Made by a program: the position numbers and the translations under genes. The notes beneath the pieces were generated by a model that was not told the DNA's origin, searched no databases, and saw only the letters and a program-made list of their open reading frames with translations. A stretch of 64,000 nt of DNA from Megaustenia siamemsis (taxonomy: Eukaryota > Mollusca > Gastropoda > Stylommatophora > Ariophantidae), in NCBI GenBank assembly GCA_032433765.1, contig JAVIAB010000160.1, positions 17,182,049-17,246,048 of the forward strand, read 5' to 3'. Every line of letters starts with the position of its first letter. Positions within the stretch are counted from its first letter, which is position 1. Shown here piece after piece: positions 45,107-56,654 of the stretch.

Positions 45107-45450
45107 GAAAAAATAAGAAAGAGATAACTAAGTTAAAAACAAAAGTAAACAAAATAAGAATTATAAATTAACTTTTAATTTCAAATGAAAGAACTAAACA
45201 CTCTTAACACAACATAAATTAAATGGGTTCTTTTAAGTAGAAAAAATTACAAAGTAAGATCCAGGAGAAGTCCAGACTAGACAAACCAAAAATATCTTAG
45301 ATACAAGAATAATTGTGTGGAGTGATGTTTACAGATGTTTACGAGTTCAATCAGATGGAGTGAATTCTTTGTATGAATTTGTTTCACACATGATGATAGT
45401 CAATGTGACGGTGATTATGATTAAAATGATTATAAAGGTGATGAGTGGGA
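45107..45450. other. AT-rich spacer
   Basis: No feature was recognised. Confidence 0.45.
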
Positions 45451-45466
45451 TTAAAGTTAGGATAAT

Positions 45467-45717
45467 AAAAAGTAGTAAAGTTTCTCCGTCGCGCCAAGTG
45501 GCGTATAGGGAAATATGGTGTTAGTGACCCTATATTTTACAGACATTCAGCACATGATTTTTGGGGTAATGTGGTCGGTATTACGCCCGTGCTGCTTTAC
45601 TTTCCCAGAAAAAAAATCCGGTACCCATTTAAGGCTGCGTGAACCCGGAAGCCGTCGGTTGGGATCGAACCCTACCCCTTGTCCTTTGTAGTCCAGTTCA
45701 CTAACCACTGAGCTATC
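45467..45717 (-). mobile_element. SINE-1 (head slightly truncated) with imperfect TSD
   Basis: The body is close to consensus, but the last ~10 bases of the head (GGCTCC side) are missing. TTAAAGTTAGGATAAT (45451-45466) and the stretch starting at 45716 (TCAAAGTTATGATAAT-like) match at 14 of 16 bases. Confidence 0.88.
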
Positions 45718-46029
45718 AAAGTTATGATAATGGTGATTACAATTATAACGATTCGGGATTTGGGTAATAAATAAAAAAATGTCTTTAAAATGGTAATTAC
45801 GACATAAATAACAACAACAAAAACAAAAATACAAACAGAAAACAAATTAAAAACACGTTAAAGGATAAAACAGATAATCATTCTCGACATAATCAAATAA
45901 ACATATGCGTGAATAATTAATTGAACAGAAAAACACATATATGTGATTATTAAACAAATACAATGAAAGAAACAATAATATTGGAAATTTAGTATATTAA
46001 GAAAACCAATTTCTGACTGCGGTCCTAGA

Positions 46030-48200
46030 CACAAGAACAATAAGGAAAATAACAACAATCGAGATGAAAATTGTTAGATGAACGACAGGAAACAGCCTGA
46101 GAGATAAGATCAGAAATGATGAACTGAGAAAAAAGTTAGGAATAATTCCCATCATAGAATATATAACGAAACAAAAGATACAAATAGTTTGGACGCATGA
46201 TAAGACAGGGAGATCAAAACACAACACAAACTGCCATTAATAAATATTACGAGAATATTAGAGGTCTAGGTCCGGCAATGAAAAAAGATGGGTTGATGGA
46301 GTGTTAGAAACGTTAAGAAACATTATAGTAGGACGGAGACCAATAGAAGAACAAAAGATGGGTTGATGGAGTATTAGAAACGCTAAAAAACAATACAGTA
46401 GGACGGAGACCAATAGAAGAACAAAAGATGGGTTGATGGAGTATTAGAAACGCTAAAAAACAATACAGTAGGACGGAGACCAATAGAAGAACAAAAGATG
46501 GGTTGATGGAGTGTTAGAAACGCTAAAAAACAATACAGTAGGACGGAGACCAATAGAAGAAAAAAAAGATGGGTTGATGGAGTGTTAGAAACGCTAAAAA
46601 CAATACAGTAGGACAGAGACCAATAGAAGAACAAAAGATGGGTTGATGGAGTATTAGAAACGCTAAAAAACAATACAGTAGGACGGAGACCAATAGAAGA
46701 ACAAAAGATGGGTTGATGGAGTGTTAGAAACGCTAAAAAACAATACAGTAGGACAGAGACCAACAGAAGAACAAAAGATGGGTTGATGGAGTATTAGAAA
46801 CGCTAAAAAACAATACAGTAGGACGGAGACCAATAGAAGAACAAAAGATGGGTTGATGGAGTATTAGAAACGCTAAAAAACAATACAGTAGGACAGAGAC
46901 CAACAGAAGAACAAAAGATGGGTTGATGGAGTATTAGAAACGCTAAAAAAACAATATAGTAGGATAGAGACCAACAGAAGAACAAAAGATGGGTTGATGG
47001 AGTATTAGAAACGCTAAAAAACAATATAGTAGGATAGAGACCAACAGAAGAACAAAAGATGGGTTGATGGAGTGTTAGAAATGCTAAAAAACAATATAGA
47101 ATGGCCAGAGACCAACAGAAGAACAAAAGATGGGTTGATGGAGTGTTAGAAACGCTAAGAAACATTATAGTAGGACAGAGACCAACAGAAGAGCAAGAGA
47201 TGGATTGATGGAGTGTTAGAAACGTTAAGAAACATTATAGTAGGACAGAGACCAACAGAAGAGCAAGAGATGGATTGATGGAGTGTTAGAAACGTTAAGA
47301 AACATTATAGTAGGACAGAGACCAACAGAAGAGCAAGAGATGGATTGATGGAGTGTTAGAAACGGTAAGAAACATTATAGTAGGACAGAGACCAACAGAA
47401 GAGCAAGAGATGGATTGATGGAGTGTTGGAAACGCTAAGAAATATTATAGTAGGACAGAGACCAACAGAAGAGCAAGAGATTGATTGATGGAGTGTTGGA
47501 AACGCTAAGAAACATTATAGTAGGACAGAGACCAACAGAAGAGCAAGAGATGGATTGATGGAGTGTTGGAAACGCTAAGAAATATTATAGTAGGACAGAG
47601 ACCAACAGAAGAGCAAGAGATGGATTGATGGAGTGTTGGAAACGCTAAGAAACATTATAGTAGGACAGAGACCAACAGAAGAGCAAGAGATGGATTGATG
47701 GAGTGTTGGAAACGCTAAGAAATATTATAGTAGGACAGAGACCAACAGAAGAGCAAGAGATGGATTGATGGAGTGTTGGAAACGCTAAGAAACATTATAG
47801 TAGGACAGAGACCAACAGAAGAGCAAGAGATGGATTGATGGAGTGTTGGAAACGCTAAGAAATATTATAGTAGGACAGAGACCAACAGAAGAGCAAGAGA
47901 TGGATGGATGGAGTGTTAGAAACGCTAAGAAACATTATAGTAGGACAGAGACCAACAGAAGAGCAAGAGATGGATGGATGGAGTGTTAGAAACGCTAAGA
48001 AACATTATAGTAGGACAGAGACCAACAGAAGAGCAAGAGATTGATGGATGGAGTGTTAGAAACGGTAAGAAACATTATAGTAGGACAGAGACCAACAGAA
48101 GAGCAAGAGATGGATTGATGGAGTGTTAGAAACGCTAAGAAACATTATAGTAGGACAGAGACCAACAGAAGAGCCAAAGGCAGTAACTTTTATCTCTCTT
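46030..48200 (+). mobile_element. LINE-H C-terminus, expanded by a 70-bp array
   Basis: Left of the array the frames read LRDKIRNDELRKKLGIIPII, EYITKQKIQIV, HVMRQGDQNTTQTAINKYYE and RGLGPAMKKRW. The last joins VDGVLETLRNIIVGRRPIEE, which is the array unit. Right of the array the reading is GQRPTEEPKAVTFISL. D-E-L...(L)G...I.....R.....GH.MR matches the end of LINE ORF2 proteins. Confidence 0.75.
46275..48175 (+). repeat. 70-bp minisatellite, about 27 units, from LINE-H coding sequence
   Basis: Units contain GATGG(G/A)TTGATGGAGT, then TAGAAACGCTAA, then TAGTAGGAC(A/G)GAGACCAA and AGAAGA.CAA. In the reference frame one unit reads RWIDGVLETLRNIIVG. Two subtypes are separated in blocks: CAAAAGATGGG with AATACAG on the left to ~47150, and GCAAGAGATGGA with CATTATAG on the right. 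Because 70 is not a multiple of three, the LINE frame is lost after each unit. Confidence 0.95.
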
Positions 48201-48389
48201 CGAAGCTGGAAGGTAAATTAGGAAAGCAAGAAGTAGAAAGATGTTTTAAAAAAATACAAGCAAATAAGTAATATGTGATTAATATACTATTAAATAAAAA
48301 TAACATACTTATGTATGTGAATAAAGCACATACATAAGTGGATAAATCAATTGATCTGGAACCAACATGGAATGAGGAAAGAGGCAAAA

Positions 48390-48565
48390 CATAGAAACAC
48401 AAGGAGATGAAACCCTGAGATTAAACATAAATGGCACAGGAAAAGAGTTGACGTGACAGCAACTAACAGAAAAGATTGGAAAACATTTATGATTGATCAA
48501 TGCCCCGATGGAGGGTTGAAGAACGGAATACAGCAAACAAGAAGAAGCATAATGAACATAAACAT
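48390..48565 (+). mobile_element. Possible LINE C-terminal relic
   Basis: The frame EIKHKWHRKRVDVTATNRKD, then WKTFMIDQCPDGG, resembles the end of LINE ORF2 proteins (A..R..W..F.....C). There is no second copy, so the assignment is tentative. Confidence 0.35.
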
Positions 48566-49185
<620 letters not shown>

Positions 49186-49795
49186 TACATATTTTTACCT
49201 TTCCCTTATCTAACCTCACTTAGTATACTCTACACTCTCTAACCAGCATTAATCTTCCCTATCCCTTCTTGTTCCTTCCTCTTCTTTCCTTTGTTTCTAT
49301 CTTTTTACGTCTCACAACTGATCTTCCCACTCCCAATCCCCACCTCTTTATCTCTCAACTTTCCACGTGACTCTCCATAGTTATATTTAATATCCCCTTT
49401 TTCCTCCTGTAGTTTACTCTCTCTCTCTCTCTGCCTCTCTCTTTCAAATTTTCCTCATCTCCTCCATTTTTCTCTCTCCACTCATCCGCTCAACTTTATC
49501 TCATCCTTTATTTCCTACTCTTATATTTTCTCCCTTTCTTATTCTCCCTGTATGAGTTCTCTTTCCCTCTCTTTTTTCCACCCTTCTCTCTCACTTGTAT
49601 CTTCCACTATCTATTATTTCTATTCCTCTCCCATTCTATTTTTCTTTCCCCCCTGTATTATTCTACCACCTAACTCTCTTATCTTCAGTCCTCTAGTTTC
49701 TCACCCTCCTCTCCTCTTGTCTCTCTCCCTTCCCATACACCACCTCTCTTATTGCACTCTCGAATAGTTCTTTATTCTGTTTGTAACTTTCATTG
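49186..49795. repeat. 600-base polypyrimidine-rich tract
   Basis: The plus strand is very largely C and T, with few purines and with (TC)n cores near 49415-49445. It continues the strand bias of the ATCT array to its left. Confidence 0.85.
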
Positions 49796-49819
49796 TCCTC
49801 TGCTTGTGGTAATGCTTCT

Positions 49820-49820
<1 letters not shown>

Positions 49821-49850
<30 letters not shown>

Positions 49851-50046
49851 AGCACCGGGCCTGCTGACGTAGGTGATCATGCCTCTCCACAACTTTCGAT
49901 CACGACAGTTATTTATCATTTCTGTTGTTGACATTCTGCCAAGCCATTCTCTTAAACTGTCTGGTATCTTTTCTCTTTGCTTCCCTCTATCTCTTCGTCC
50001 CTCAATTTTCCCAGCTGTCACAATATATTCCAGCTGTTCTCTCATA
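49821..50046 (-). mobile_element. LINE-A 3' end fragment
   Basis: A (ATC)10-type tail at 49820-49850, then the minus-strand end MITYVSRPGA, DRKLWRG, REKIPDSLREWLGRMSTTEM and REQLEYIVTAGKIEGRRDRG. It is 5'-truncated with an open frame over its whole length, so it is a young copy. Confidence 0.9.
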
Positions 50047-50269
50047 TGCTTCTATACTTGTTGCTTAATCTACAATGTTTATGAAGATCAATAATATCTT
50101 CAACATAAATCATTCAATAAATTGGTCAATTAATTAGCTAATTAATCAATTATTACAATGTCAGTCAATCACGTGGAAATAGGTCAATAAATCAACTGAT
50201 AATAACATTAGTAACACCGTGATTTTGAATGAGCCTGGAGCACGGCAACAATTAAGTTTGGAGAAAAGT

Positions 50270-50480
50270 ATGAGAATCTGGCGGGTCTGAGATTTAGGCG
50301 AATGAGAAAAAGTGAATGTGATTGAAGGAAGAGAGAGAGAGAGAGAGAGAGAGAGGGGGAGAGAGAGAGAGAGAGAGAAAGGGCGAAGGAAAAAGATCAG
50401 TGAAAGCTATATGTAAAAAAGGAGTGAGAGATAGTAAAAGAAAGATTGCAATATTGTAGACAGCGATTTAGTGTGTGTGA

Positions 50481-50512
<32 letters not shown>

Positions 50513-50610
50513 AAGAGAAAGGGCGAAGGAAAAAGATCAGTGAAAGCTATATGTAAAAATGGAGTGAGAGATAGTAAAAGAAAGATTGCAATATTGTAGA
50601 CAGCGATTTA

Positions 50611-50652
<42 letters not shown>

Positions 50653-50930
50653 CTAACGTTGGGAGAGAATAAATGATAGATTGATGGCATGAGAAAGAAA
50701 ATGAAAGAACATATGAGAGAGAAAGAATGAAAACCAAAGAGGAGCTGGCTTGAATTGACAAGGATAATAAATTAATCGGAGGCATCTGGATAAAGGCCCT
50801 CTCTGAAGACTTAAATGGAACGGCAAGAGAGAGTGAAACGAATGAAGAAAAAGAGGGAGAAAGAAGGTATAAGAATAAAGGGTATCTATGGAAGAAAGAA
50901 AAAACTAACTTTAGGGAGAGAATAATTTAA
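50270..50930. repeat. Polypurine-rich tract with (AG)n runs and a 140-bp tandem duplication
   Basis: The plus strand is mostly A and G. AG runs lie at 50332-50378, 50480-50515 and 50620-50652. A block beginning GGGCGAAGGA at 50381 recurs at 50521 with only minor differences, so the period is 140 bp. Confidence 0.88.
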
Positions 50931-51109
50931 TCTCCAAACTGAACAAATATTGATCAACACAGCACTGTGCTACCAAGTAAGCGTGTAAATGTTTATATAC
51001 AATCGTAAATACAAACATATAGCAATCAATGATTAATAATGATGGTTGTAATTTATGTTCTTAATCCACGATTGTAAAATATGAAAAATTAATGGTTCAT
51101 GTTTTATAC

Positions 51110-51510
51110 GCTGTTCAATATTCTCTGATATTTTAATAGATTTCTATAATTACCCTTTCAAATATCAGTTTTCTATATTTTCTGATATTCTAGTAGACTT
51201 TTATAAATACTTTTTCAAATATCACTTTTTTTATATTTTTCTGATATTCTAGTAGTTTTTACAATTACCATTTCAAATATCACTTTTTCTATATTTTCTG
51301 ATATTCTAGTAGACTTTTATAATTACTTTTTCAAATATCACTTTTTCTATATTTTCTGATATTCTAGTAGACTTTTATAATTACTTTTTCAAATATCACT
51401 TTTTCTATATTTTCTGATATTCTAGTCGTTTTTACAATTACCCTTTCAAATATCATTTTTTCTATATTTTCTGATATTCTAGTAGACTTGTATAATTACT
51501 CTTTAAAACA
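51110..51510. repeat. 58-bp minisatellite, about 6.5 units
   Basis: The unit contains CTATATTTTCTGATATTCTA, then GTAGACTTTTATAATTAC, then TTTTTCAAATATCAC. One unit type is shortened (GTAGTTTTTACAATTACC). Confidence 0.92.
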
Positions 51511-51814
51511 ACCGACATATTAGTTACAGGCCTTGACATCACACCAACAACGATCATGAAATTAACACCAGAAGCGCTCAACGAAATGTAACGTACTAAG
51601 AGAAAATCTAACACTGGGAGACAGCTGCAGTCACCTTGAACGGTATCTCATGCATATAGAATTACAAGGACCGCAGCCTAAACCGATTTAAATGGATCGA
51701 CCTTTCGACACTAAACATAAGAACTAATGGAAATGAACTAAGAAATAATCGTTGTAATACTGAACAATAGGAACTACCAGAAACATTCTATTCAACACAA
51801 ATATTACATGGGGA
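51511..51814. other. Spacer, nothing recognised
   Basis: No element was assigned. Confidence 0.4.
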
Positions 51815-51892
51815 CTTTGTAGTCCAGGGTTACTAGGACAAGAAGGACACGGCTTCAAAGCCCAAAAGTGGACTTTAGTAATTTTTTCAAAA

Positions 51893-52025
51893 ATCATCAT
51901 CATCAAGTACCGGGCCTGCTGGTGTAGGTGATCATGTTTCTCCACAACTTGCGATCACGACAGTTATTTATCATTTCTGTCGTTGACCTTCTGCCAAGCC
52001 ATTCTCTTAAGCTGTCTGGTATTTT
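51893..52025 (-). mobile_element. LINE-A 3' end, 130 bases, inside SINE-3
   Basis: The (ATC)4 tail and the minus-strand RPGT end, up to the IPDSLREWLG region. Flanks TTTTTTCAAAAA and TTTTTTAAAAAT look like a short TSD. Very severe 5' truncation. Confidence 0.85.
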
Positions 52026-52357
52026 TTAAAAATGGGAGGAAATTAATCCGCGGTTTTTTTTTATGACGTTGCCTACTACTGATCTCTTGGGGAGTGAGAC
52101 CTGATGTCGAGCCATCTCGGATAACGGCAATTAACAGTAGGTCCCGCGTGTATTCGCGCACGTTAAAGATCTCTTTGGGGTTAAAATCGAAAAGAGTATG
52201 CCATAAATATGGCCGCTGCCAGGGCTAAATTGTCAGCGAAAACCTACCCACATCGTGGATTCCATTCCGTGCTACAGAGTTCGTGCATTTGGAGAAGGAT
52301 TGTCTTTGGATTTTATCGGATTCTCGAGGGGAATATCGGAGTACTTATGGGTTCGTT

Positions 52358-52611
52358 AGGGAACCGCAATAGCTCTGTGGTTAGTGAACTGGGCTACAAA
52401 GGACAAGAGGTTGGGTTCGATCCTGATCGACTACTTCCGGGTTCACCCAGCCTTAAATGGGTACCGGATTTTTCTGGGCAAGTGAAGCAGCACGGGCGTA
52501 ATACCGACCACATTACCCCAAAAATAATGTGCTGAAGGTCTGTAAAATGTATGGTCACTAACATCATATTCCCTATACGCTACTTGGCGGGACGGGGGTA
52601 CTTTACTTTTT
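52358..52611 (+). mobile_element. SINE-1 (single head) with perfect 13-bp TSD inside SINE-3
   Basis: TTATGGGTTCGTT at 52345-52357 is repeated exactly at 52612-52624. The head reads TAGCTCTGTGGTTAG and GGTTCGATCCTG. Confidence 0.95.
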
Positions 52612-52992
52612 TTATGGGTTCGTTTGATGGGCAGTGATAATGCTCCTAAGAACAAACAAACAAGCAGTACAATTCCAGTGAATTATATCATTTGAGGAAC
52701 AGAACAAATCTGCGAGTCAGATACTTATTACTCTGCAATATCTTAACAGTCAATATCAGGCGCCATAGTGGATATATGTATTCATCTCAAAAGAAAGAAT
52801 CAGAAAACGAAGAGTAGGTATCAAAATGCAAATTCCAAACAGCATTAAAATAACATGGCCGTTGGCGATAAGACGTCATCATCAAGTACCATGCCTGCTG
52901 GCGAAGGTTGTCATGTCTCTCCACAACTTTAATCTCGACAGTTGTTTATCATTTCTGTTATTGACCTTCTACAAAGCCATTCTCCTAAGCTG

Positions 52993-53162
52993 GGGTCAAA
53001 GAAATACAAATAAATGCATAAAAATGCGAAGCTGCATGCTTTCTGTTGTTTGTTTGTTCCTGCTGAAGGGATATTGAGCCGAAAAGTCGTTCAAATTTGT
53101 GTCGTCCATCAATTACGTAAAGCTTTAACCACATCATTTTTCTATTTGTTTTTCATTTCTCT
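52993..53162. mobile_element. Unknown 170-bp insertion in LINE-A
   Basis: TTCTCCTAAGCTG (52980-52992) recurs with one change as TTCTCTTAAGCTG at 53163-53175. Removing the insert restores the LINE-A alignment. There is no tRNA-like box, coding frame or second copy. Confidence 0.75.
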
Positions 53163-53290
53163 TTCTCTTAAGCTGTCTGGCATCTTTTCTCTTTTGCTTT
53201 CCTCTGTCTCTTCGTCCCTCAACTTTCCCAGTTGTTAAATACATTCCAGCTGTTCCTTTCTCATTACATGGCCAAAGAATGATTATTATT

Positions 53291-53541
53291 AAAAGTAAAG
53301 TACAGTGCCCCCGTCACGCCAAGTGGCGTATAGGGAAATATGGTGTTAGTGACCCTATATTTTACAGACCTTCAGCACATGATTTTTGGGGCAATGTGGT
53401 CGGTATTACGCCCGTGCTGCTTTACTTTCCCAGAAAAAAATCCGGTACCCATTTAAGGCTGGGTGAACCCGGAAGCCGTCGGTTGGGATCGAACCCTACC
53501 CCTTGTCCGTTGTAGTCTAACCACTGAGCTATCGCGGCTCC
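53291..53541 (-). mobile_element. SINE-1 with perfect 13-bp TSD in LINE-A
   Basis: AATGATTATTATT at 53278-53290 is repeated at 53542-53554. About 12 bases of the head (GTTCAC region) are deleted, otherwise the copy is near consensus. Confidence 0.95.
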
Positions 53542-53690
53542 AATGATTATTATTTCTTCCAGATATTGGAAATGAGCTCTCTTTTTGCTTTGGCCTCTTT
53601 CATGACGTTTTCATTACTCTTCTTAGCTGCCTATGGTGTTCTCAACATTCTTCTGTAACACCACATTTCTACAGCCTCCAGTGATGGCAG

Positions 53691-54063
53691 AGCTTTCAAC
53701 AAACAACCGAGCAGAACTTAAAACAATCATAGAAGCCACTACGATAAGTATTTAACATAAATAGACGAAGAACAATATAGTTTCAATATATAACTGCTGG
53801 TCTGCTCTACCAGCTGCCCAAAGCAACTCAGAATATCTTCAAAAGAAAGACAATTGTGGAAAATCGGAAACACTACCACAAAAATGACGGCACTTGATTA
53901 TGGTCATTGCAGTACAGCCGGAAGTGAAAAGCATGTATTTCTGAATAATTTTTCTCTTTTTTTTCACATAGTATCAAAGAAGCCAGTAAAAACAGTAATC
54001 ATGTGCATATATAGAAAAGCAGGACAGACTAGAACAAACAGTAAATTTCCATTAGATAACGCC
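53691..54063. other. Spacer, nothing recognised
   Basis: One 79-codon frame (53854-54093) has no family resemblance. Confidence 0.4.
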
Positions 54064-54815
54064 ATCTTCACCATCCTGTACTATACCGATTAGCGCAGGA
54101 GATCATGTCCTTCAACAATTTACTATCAACGGTGCATTATATCAGTTCTGTTCTTGTCAGTTTTCCTTTAGAAAATCTAGTATCTTATCCCCTTGTCGTC
54201 TGCGATCTCTCTTTCCCTGTATTTGGCCAGTTGTAACCAAGTATTTCAACAATCCTCTTGTCATGCTTTTCTCGAAAAATGTTGATTGTTTCTTTCTGTT
54301 GTTTCTTAGGAGCTCTATTTTTATGTTGGCCTCTTTGAGAATGTCCTTGTTGGTCTTTTTAGCTGTTTAGGGAACTCTCAACATTCTCTTGAGAAATCCC
54401 ATCTCAGTGACCTCTAACCCGATCTATGTGGCCTCTGATCTCATCTCAGTGGCATCTAATCTCATCTCTGTGGCCTCTAATCTCATCTCTGTGGCCTCTG
54501 ATCTCATCTATGTGGCATCTAATCTCATCTATGTGGCCTCTAATCTCATCTCTGTGGCCTCTGATCTAATCTCAGTGGCATCTAATCTCATCTCAGTGGC
54601 ATCTAATTTCATCTATGTGGCCTCTAATATCATCTCTGTGGCCTCTGATCTCATCTCAGTGGCATCTAATCTTATCTATGTGGCCTCTAATCTCATCTTT
54701 ATGGCCTCTAATCTCATCACTGTATCTTTCAATCTCATCTCTGTGGCCTCTAATCTCAACTGTGTTGTCTCTAATAGTCTTTTCACTTTTTTGTCTACTG
54801 CCCATGATAAAAGAC
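54064..54815 (-). mobile_element. LINE-C C-terminal fragment expanded by a 21-bp array
   Basis: The 3' end (TGTACTATACCGATTAGCGC on plus) and the distal ORF lie on the left. The TVDKQMKRRLEAL-type helix is at the right (AVDKKVKRLLETT). The helix codons RLEATEM have been expanded, see the array. Confidence 0.82.
54410..54778 (-). repeat. 21-bp x ~18 in-frame heptad array from LINE-C coding sequence
   Basis: On the minus strand the unit AGATTAGAGGCCACAGAGATG encodes the heptad RLEATEM. Unexpanded LINE-C copies have a single RRLEALKMRFLRR (9.75 kb) or RRLEDTEIGFLRR (59.2 kb) at this position. Because 21 is a multiple of three the helix frame is kept in part. Variants include CACTGAGATG and AGATGAGATT. 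Confidence 0.9.
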
Positions 54816-55042
54816 CACATACTGAACATAAAAGAACAAGGCAGATCATAATCCTCGACTCCGACCAGGGTAATGTAGACCGGACGCCCACATATAGAAT
54901 AGTAATGACTACATTCCCATAGTGTATATGTCAAATAATCAGACCTCAGAACAAGACATTGAAATCTGTGAGATATAAATACACATAAGAATCTGTTTCT
55001 GACTTTTAGATAGGCAATTTACAGACAACTATGGGATACTTG

Positions 55043-55302
55043 TGGGAGCAGCAACAGTTCAGTGGTTAGAGAACTGGACTACAAATGACAAGAGGACAGG
55101 TTTGATCTTTAATTACGGCTTCCGGGTTCACCAAGGTTTAAATGGATAACGGATTTTTTTTCTGGGGACGTAAACTGGTACGGACGTAATGCTGACCACA
55201 TTAACCCCAAAAAATCATGTGCCGGCGGTCTGTAAAATATTATTACCACTAACACCATACGCCTCTTGGCGTGACGGGGCTCTTTACTTTTTTTTTTTTT
55301 AA
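55043..55302 (+). mobile_element. SINE-1 (single head), diverged, with imperfect TSD
   Basis: Head with CAGTTCAGTGGTTAG and GGTTTGATCTT (weakened boxes), full body, T-rich end. GGGATACTTG (about 55033-55042) and GGGATTCTTG (about 55304-55313) match at 9 of 10 bases. It is older than its neighbours. Confidence 0.85.
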
Positions 55303-55356
55303 AGGGATTCTTGAGATGGTGTCCCGCTTATGACTAAATTCTTAGAAACGACTCGT

Positions 55357-55716
55357 AAAAAGTAAGTAAAGTACCCCCCGTCACGCCAAGTGGCGTATAG
55401 GGAAATATGGTGTTAGTGACCCTATATTTTACAGACCTTCAGCACATGATTTTTGGGGTAATGTGGTCGGTATTACGCCCGTGCTGCTTTACTTTCCCAG
55501 AAAAAATCCGGTACCCATTTAAGGCTGGGTGAACCCGGAGCCGTCGGTTGGGATCGAACCCTACCCCTTGTCCGTAGTAGTCCAGTTCACTAACCACTGA
55601 GCTATCGCGGCTCCCACTAATTTTTAGGGAATTAGTAAAACCCAGGTGTCCTCGCCAGGGAACGAACCCCGGCTGTTGCCGTGGTAAGCCAACCGCCTAT
55701 CGATTGCGCTAACCGG
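55357..55716 (-). mobile_element. SINE-1 full-length dimeric form with perfect 12-bp TSD
   Basis: GAAACGACTCGT at 55345-55356 is repeated exactly at 55717-55728. On the minus strand it reads module 1 (GGTGTCC-type...GGACACC, with the first base at the TSD edge), the ACTAATT/AATTAGT linker, module 2 (GGAGCCG...CGGCTCC) and the full body. It lies 54 bases from an inverted single-head copy. Confidence 0.95.
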
Positions 55717-55740
55717 GAAACGACTCGTCCTTATGTAAAA

Positions 55741-56056
55741 TATGATCATCATCATCAGCATTATCATCATCATCATCCTTATCATCAAGTACCGGGTCTG
55801 CTGACGTAGCTGATCATGTTTCTCCACAACTTTCGATCTCGACAGTTATTTATCATTTCTGTTGTTGACCTACTGCCAAGCCATTCTATTAAGCTGTCTG
55901 GTATCTTTTCTCTTTGCTTCCCACTATCTCTTCGTCCTTCGATTTTTCCAGTTGTCACAATATATCCCAGCTGTTCCATTCTCATTACATGGCCAAAAAA
56001 TGATGATTGTTTCTCCATAATATTGGAAATTAGCTCTCTTTTTGCTTTGGCCTCTC
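55741..56056 (-). mobile_element. LINE-A 3' end fragment
   Basis: An (ATC)n-rich tail at 55744-55793, then the minus-strand end MISYVSRPGT, REKIPDSLIEWLGSRSTTEM and FFGHVMRMEQLGYIVTTGKI. Open frame across most of it. Confidence 0.9.
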
Positions 56057-56083
56057 ATTTTTTTAATAATATGTCCCACATAT

Positions 56084-56329
56084 TATGCAATATATAATGA
56101 AATTTTGGGGGCATGTTAAAAGGCACAATAGCCTACTAAAAGTAATATTGGAAGCAAAAATACAAGGTAAAAGAGGCACAGGCAGACCAAGACTAACATG
56201 GACGAGTAACATCAAAAGATGGTCAAGTCAATCTATGACAGCCTGCACCATCAAAGCAAGAAACAGAGTAGAATGGCGATCCATGGTAGCCAACCTTCGT
56301 TGCGGAGAAGGCACACGATGATGATGATG
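56084..56329 (+). mobile_element. LINE-B 5'-truncated insertion (246 bp) with perfect 13-bp TSD
   Basis: ATGTCCCACATAT at 56071-56083 is repeated exactly at 56330-56342. The reading is MKFWGHVKRHNSLLKVILEA, then GRPRLTWTSNIKRWSSQSMT, then CTIKARNRVEWRSMVANLRC, ending GEGTR and then TGA repeats. The frame is intact over the copy. Textbook target-primed insertion. Confidence 0.96.
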
Positions 56330-56342
56330 ATGTCCCACATAT

Positions 56343-56654
56343 AAAAATGAACGCATAAGTAGAAAAAATAAGAAAAGGCGATATACCTGAATTGCTCCCT
56401 TAACTCCTGGCCGTCAATAAAAGATAACTAAAGCTTTTTCAGCATAGCGAACAAGATAAAATCACAAAAAGAACTAACGTTTTGCTTGAAATTAATGATT
56501 TTTTGCTTAATTTTCTGCCTTCAGTTTTTAAACATTTCATTGTGTCAATGAGGAGTTAAATTATCGCCGTTGAAAACATTCTTCGTCCTCGTTGTCATCG
56601 ACGTTCATCGTCCTAGAAGGATAACAACGGCCGATTATATAGTATAACAGTTTA
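56343..56654. other. Spacer, nothing recognised
   Basis: AT-rich DNA, no element assigned. Confidence 0.45.

Larger units (their letters stand above)
51815..52672 (+). mobile_element. SINE-3, copy 2, carrying two nested insertions
   Basis: Head at 51815-51892, body at 52026-52357 (GCGCACGTTAAAGATCTC, CATAAATATGGCCGCTGCC, GATTCTCGAGGGGAATAT), and tail at 52625-52672 with (AACAAAC)n. The pieces align in order with 8178-8829. A LINE-A fragment interrupts the front and SINE-1 interrupts the back. Confidence 0.78.
52878..53690 (-). mobile_element. LINE-A fragment with two nested insertions
   Basis: The 3' end reads from ATCATCAAGTACCATGCCTG at 52877. The distal ORF is split by a 170-bp unknown insertion (52993-53162) and a SINE-1 (53291-53541), then resumes to the RRML.IP helix region near 53660. 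Each interruption has its own TSD, so they are successive independent events. Confidence 0.88.

Noticed and set aside
52209..52535. 108-codon frame beginning MAAARAKLSAKT
   Set aside because: Spans SINE-3 and SINE-1 sequence across an insertion boundary; similar SINE-derived peptides appear at 45.7 kb.
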